A DNA stretch of 64,000 nt. Source: Podocnemis expansa (Eukaryota > Chordata > Testudines > Podocnemididae). The stretch covers positions 20,299,515 through 20,363,514 of the forward strand of contig ML681996.1 in assembly GCA_007922195.1 (NCBI GenBank), given 5' to 3'. The notes under the pieces are model-generated. The model did not search any database and had not been told where the DNA came from. It saw only the letters and a program-made list of their open reading frames with translations. Shown one piece after another: positions 59,860 to 64,000 of the stretch (positions are counted from its first letter, which is position 1; each line of letters starts with the position of its first letter). The translations under genes were made by a program, and so were the position numbers.

Positions 59860-62800
59860 CTTTGAGCATGGTGCTAGTGCTGTTCTGCTACAAAAGGACA
59901 GGCTAAGTGGGAGAGTCATATAATGCATACACATGAACTGCCCAGTATGCAGACCCATCCCATAAGCAGCATGCAGAAATGGAGTGGATATCCAGTGCTG
60001 CTAGGATCTTTCCATTTCCCTTCTATAAGCCTCTCAGGGAGCCACATTAATGCCACATATAAGCTACTTCAGATGCTGAGTTAAAGTAACTTCCATGGAG
60101 TAGTTCTGCAGTCTCACCATAGGATTGTAGAAAATAATTCTCTGCTCTCCCCACACATTATTTAAGTACTTACCTGGCTACTCCAGGCTCATACTGGTTG
60201 TTGGACTGCTCTGAAGTGAATAAGCAAAAGAAAAGAAAAGCTGATACAGTTGTTCATTTATGTTGACAACAGTGATTCCATTTTAATTATTTATACTTAC
60301 ACTACATAATGTACTAGTAAACACTCTATAGTGTATTTTGTAAAAAAACATGAAGTCTTAGTAAAACAGAAGCTCACTACAGTCACTTCTATTAAGTCTG
60401 TGCTCATATAGTGTACATATGACTGGTATTTTATTTGAATTGCAATACTTAAAGATTAATAGAGAACAGGTTTGTGAGGTGTTGCTTTGCTGAAATATCA
60501 CCAGAAGAGAATCCACACTATCCGCTCTGCAGCCATCCTATCTAGCAGGGTCCCTACCCATGTTGCCTACATACAAAGTCCTCTTTCTCTCCAGATTCCC
60601 TCTCTTCTTGCCTCATAGGGAATCACCTTTCTCCTCCCCAATGTCCTATCTGTTATTCCCTCCACTTGAAGGTCCTATAGCTCCTATCCTTTTTCTTATT
60701 CCATTTCTGTTTTTTTAGACCCTAAAATGTTCTTTCTCCTGACTTCCTCATGTCAGTTAGAGACAGAGGAGAGGGTTTATTACTGCATTTTGGCATCACT
60801 ATCACCTCACCACGAAGTATGAGATCTGCTTCATGGCATCCCCTCCCCCAAGTTTGCCCAGCTGCGCAGTGAGATGAAGAAATTGCTGTGGAGCCAGGAG
60901 TACACTAGGCAATGGAGACTATGCTGAGTGAATAAGGAGAGGAGTCTCAGCTGCCAGACACGCCTAGAAGCAGCCAGGAGGGTAGTCTCCAACAGCAGAC
61001 AGGAGGCAAACACTTTTAAGAAATTCTGACAGCTGGCCAGAAAAGCAAGAGAAGCATGAGGGAACTTGTGGAGCTGAAAAAGAACCACAAGATGGATGTT
61101 AAGTAGATCTGCCTCCAGCTCAAGCAGCTTCTTGTTTGGTGACAGTCCTTTGACAAAAGCACTAGGAAAGACACAGAAAAGAGGCACACAAAGAAGCAGA
61201 GGGCATATGACACATTCCACTACAGCACTAATAGCTATAGGAACTGTGGTATGTGTTTGAAATTGCTTTTTTCTATTATTATTATTATTATTATTATTTT
61301 TTTTTTTTTTCCTGTTTGCAAAAATACATTTCTTTTCAAATTTTTGTTTCATCTCTCATTGTTTGGGCAAGAACCAGGCACCCACAGTGTCCTCTTTTTC
61401 TATTCTAAGGGAAAGAGAATGTTGGCCTTCTCAACAATTTTTATATCAATCTGATAACAGTTTTATACCATATGTCTCCTTTTCCTTTTCAGATGAAGTT
61501 CTGCTATGAATTTTGTGCAGGGAAATGCAATTTAACTGGGGCTAATATTTTCTTCCACTCCTGTATAGAATCCACATCCTGCCCCTCACGTCCATTTTCC
61601 CTGAAATCATCTGAACTTTTTGCTTTTAATTTCTTCTCTATTTCTTAGATGAGGTGACCAAAATAGCATCCAAGGCAATAAGGATAAATTGATTTATATA
61701 CTCACATCACAGTATTTTCCACATTAGTCACTATTTCTATAGAGATTATACTTTCAAGCTTTCCATAGTTATGCCTACATCTTCTTTTCCTGAGAGGTTA
61801 CAACTAGTTGAGAAATGCATATGGGTAATTTAAACCATTTTTTTCAGTGTGAATTACCTTGCACATGTATGCAACCATAGTCTTCTCTATGGCTACATGT
61901 GTCTGGTATTCTGAAGCTCCTATCTCTAGCCATGTAGCTTGCATTCTGTGTTTGGGGGGGGGGAAAGTATGCTTCAGTTCCATCCTTCACCCATTATGTA
62001 ATTTAATAACTATATTAAACATTGATCCTAGTACTAGTCCATATATGAGTACTGACGTTTTACCATGCTGACATTTAGCCATTTAGTCCTGCTCTATTTC
62101 CTTATTAGGACTTCCCCAACCCCACTGTGTGTTGAGCAATCCTTAATAGTCTTCCTTGATGCATCATAAAAATAATTCTTGCAAATTCTAGGGCCTTGTG
62201 CTTCTCTCCTTCCTTGTGTGAAAAGGAGAAAACTGGTAATCACATGCAGATAGGGCTGGATACATACAGAAGGTCTGCTACCTTCCTTTACCGCTGCATA
62301 GCTGCTTGCATGGAAAAAGGGAGCTCCAAACATATTCACAAACATAGCCAGACAGAAACTGGACTGAGCTGAGAATGGGATCCTCTGTTACCAAATTGGG
62401 GAATTATGCAGTAAATGAGAAACACAGTGGAAGTTACTGTTATTCAAAACAGCATTAAGCTCTGCTCTGTGCCTTCTAATTCCCTTGTAAAAAGAGTTGG
62501 GTGCAGCTGCTGATTGAAAACTAATGGGAATGGCAGTACAGCTCATGACTGAGCTGAGGGGGTGGTCTGCAGAGTGTCATAGTTCATATACATTGGATTG
62601 AGTTCAATAGTTCACCCACTAGAGTTTCCTGAGATTTCTGAGATACACAAACTGTGATTATGAAAGATGAATATGATGAGTATTCTGTATGTGGATTTTT
62701 TTGTAATAAGTTATCCCCTTCCACTCATTTTGCCATGAAAGAGGTAATATGACTGCAAATAAATCATAAGCACCAGTTATTCTATAGCTACTATTTTAGT

Positions 62801-63080
62801 TCCTTCATACAACCGAATTACAGTTGCTTATGTGAGAGTGTAGAAGAGGATGGGAAGAGGCTGCACAACACAAATAGCCTTTTCTTCTCTTGTATATACA
62901 TGCAGTCTGCCTTCTCCCCCACCACAGAATTCTGTTTTCTGCACTCACCTAATAAAAGGTACAAAAAAGTGTTGATGGCTAGCAGCAGTGTTAAAAGCCT
63001 CAAAGGGGAGCTGTGGGCAGAATGGAAGCATGGACATGCCCCCTTCTGGTCCACACCTGGTACGTTGTGGAAAATGTCAT
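59860..63080. other. Intronic sequence, mostly unremarkable
   Basis: An (ATT)n plus T run lies at about 61275-61311 and a G run at about 61953-61962. A purine-rich stretch near 60838-61215 has interrupted frames with no secure match. Confidence 0.45.
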
Positions 63081-63091
63081 GAAGGAGTGAG

Positions 63092-63507
63092 CAGGGGTTA
63101 AAGCAAGGGTCTCAAACACATGGCCTGTGGGGCATATGTGGCCCCTAAAGTTATTTCCTGTGGCTCTCGATGACACTATTGTTACCAATATTTGCCACAC
63201 TGCTGTATGAAAAAGTTTCAGTGGTGCAGCCCTTGTGCTATTGTACTTGTCCTCATGTGCCCCTGTATGAGTCCTCATGCGGCCTTTGTGGTGATTTGAG
63301 TTTGAGACCCCTGGGTTAAAGTAAGTTGGAATGCCCTGGCACACAGTTCCAGGGCCCACAAATCTGACAGGCCAGAGTTTTGGGGCCCGATTGCAGAATC
63401 TAGAAAAATTGGGGCCACACATGCATGAAGGAGGCCCACACAAGGCAGGAAGGGGGCCTAAAGATTATGTAGGTTCGAGGGCCCCTCAAACTATACTTTA
63501 ACCACTG
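63092..63507. mobile_element. Outer hAT MITE, perfect 8-bp duplication, split by another hAT
   Basis: Begins CAGGGGTTAAAG and ends CTATACTTTAACCACTG, inverted copies once the inner insert is set aside. GGAGTGAG repeats exactly at 63084-63091 and 63508-63515. It would be about 198 bp without its insert. Confidence 0.85.
63104..63313. mobile_element. Inner hAT MITE, 210 bp, perfect 8-bp duplication
   Basis: Begins CAAGGGTCTCAAACACATGG and ends GAGTTTGAGACCCCTG, inverted copies with one mismatch in 14. GGTTAAAG repeats exactly at 63096-63103 and 63314-63321. It inserted 12 bp inside the outer element. Confidence 0.9.
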
Positions 63508-63592
63508 GGAGTGAGGAGCAAGCTACCCACATTTAACCTCCACATCAAAGTACTAGAGCCCATTAAATTCCATCAGCCTGGACAGACACAAC

Positions 63593-64000
63593 TTAGAATC
63601 ATAGAATCAAAGGGTTGGAAGGGACCTCATAGGTCATCTAGTCCAACCCCCTGCCAGAGGCAGGACCACTCCCACTAAACCATCATCGTCATGGTTTTGT
63701 CCAGCTGGGCCTTAAACACCTCCAAAGATGGAGACTCCACCACCTCCCTTGGCAGCTCATTCCAAGGCTTCACCACTCTCCTAGTAAAAAAGTTTTTCTA
63801 ATATCCAGCCTCAACCTCCCTAACCGCAACTTGAGACCATTGCTCCTCGTTCTGTCCTCTGTTACTACCGAGAACAGTCGAGCTCCATCTTCCTTGGAGC
63901 ATCCCTTCAAGTAGTTGAAGGTTGCTATCAAATCCCCCCTCAATCTTCTCTTTTGCAGACTAAATAAGCCTAATGCTTTCAGTCTTTCCTCATAGGGCTT
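63593..64000 (-). mobile_element. CR1 LINE 3' part, runs past the window end
   Basis: Same 3' terminus as 6100-7175 (minus-strand GGTCCCTTCCAACCCTTTGA then TTCTATGATTCTAAG). The sequence follows the 6.1-kb copy base by base with small changes. A lost base near 63797 breaks the ORF2 frame. Confidence 0.9.

Noticed and set aside
60831..61352. 173-codon minus-strand frame and a plus-strand coiled-coil-looking stretch
   Set aside because: The minus frame includes poly-Asn from an ATT microsatellite. The plus-strand reading has stops, and its resemblance to a transposon Myb-like protein is too weak to call.

Overview
This window is vertebrate nuclear DNA from a sauropsid, most likely a turtle (a crocodilian is the main alternative). 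It is AT-rich and has no gene-dense stretch. Its repeats are typical of reptiles: CR1 LINEs with the ATTCTATGATTCTA-type 3' end, an L3-like CR1, MIR/CORE-SINE remnants, DIRS-like retroelements that contain gag-type reading frames and inverted termini, many hAT MITEs with 8-bp target duplications, and TTCGAA/TTAGTT-rich Harbinger-like MITEs. The species call rests on recognising repeat families from memory, not on a search.

One segment is clearly host protein-coding: a 217-bp internal exon on the minus strand at 42401-42617. It has a consensus acceptor and donor and encodes a cytoplasmic segment of a delta-1 protocadherin, best matched to PCDH9, that opens with the PP1-docking motif RRVTF. I read the rest of the window as its two flanking introns: 42618-64000 upstream and 1-42400 downstream in the gene's orientation. 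PCDH9 is known for very large introns, which fits.

Region by region: 1.9-4.05 kb is a 2.1-kb hAT-like element with a perfect 8-bp duplication and a G-rich then C-rich interior. 5.0-5.8 kb is an LTR-like unit with TG/CA ends and a 5-bp duplication. 6.1-7.2 kb is a 5'-truncated CR1 with a 331-codon reverse-transcriptase frame. 7.8-8.0 and 11.8-12.3 kb are palindromic fold-back elements, the second split by a MITE. 14.5-19.1 kb is a decayed CR1/L3-like LINE (ORF1 and ORF2) split by a G/C-rich hAT-like insertion that holds the 400-N assembly gap. 21-27 kb carries several hAT copies. 28.5-35.6 kb is a four-level nested insertion built around a DIRS-like element. 37.5-38.7 kb has MIR and LINE fragments. 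39-46.5 kb is mostly unique and holds the exon. 47.5-52.3 kb has a Harbinger-like MITE and a second DIRS-like element. 53-64 kb holds further MITEs, SINEs, a hAT inserted in a hAT, and a second CR1 that runs off the end.

No complete gene, RNA gene, CRISPR array or bacterial-type system is visible. The interest lies in the conserved exon and in nested transposon insertions whose order can be read from duplications and, in one case, from an uninterrupted relative elsewhere in the window.
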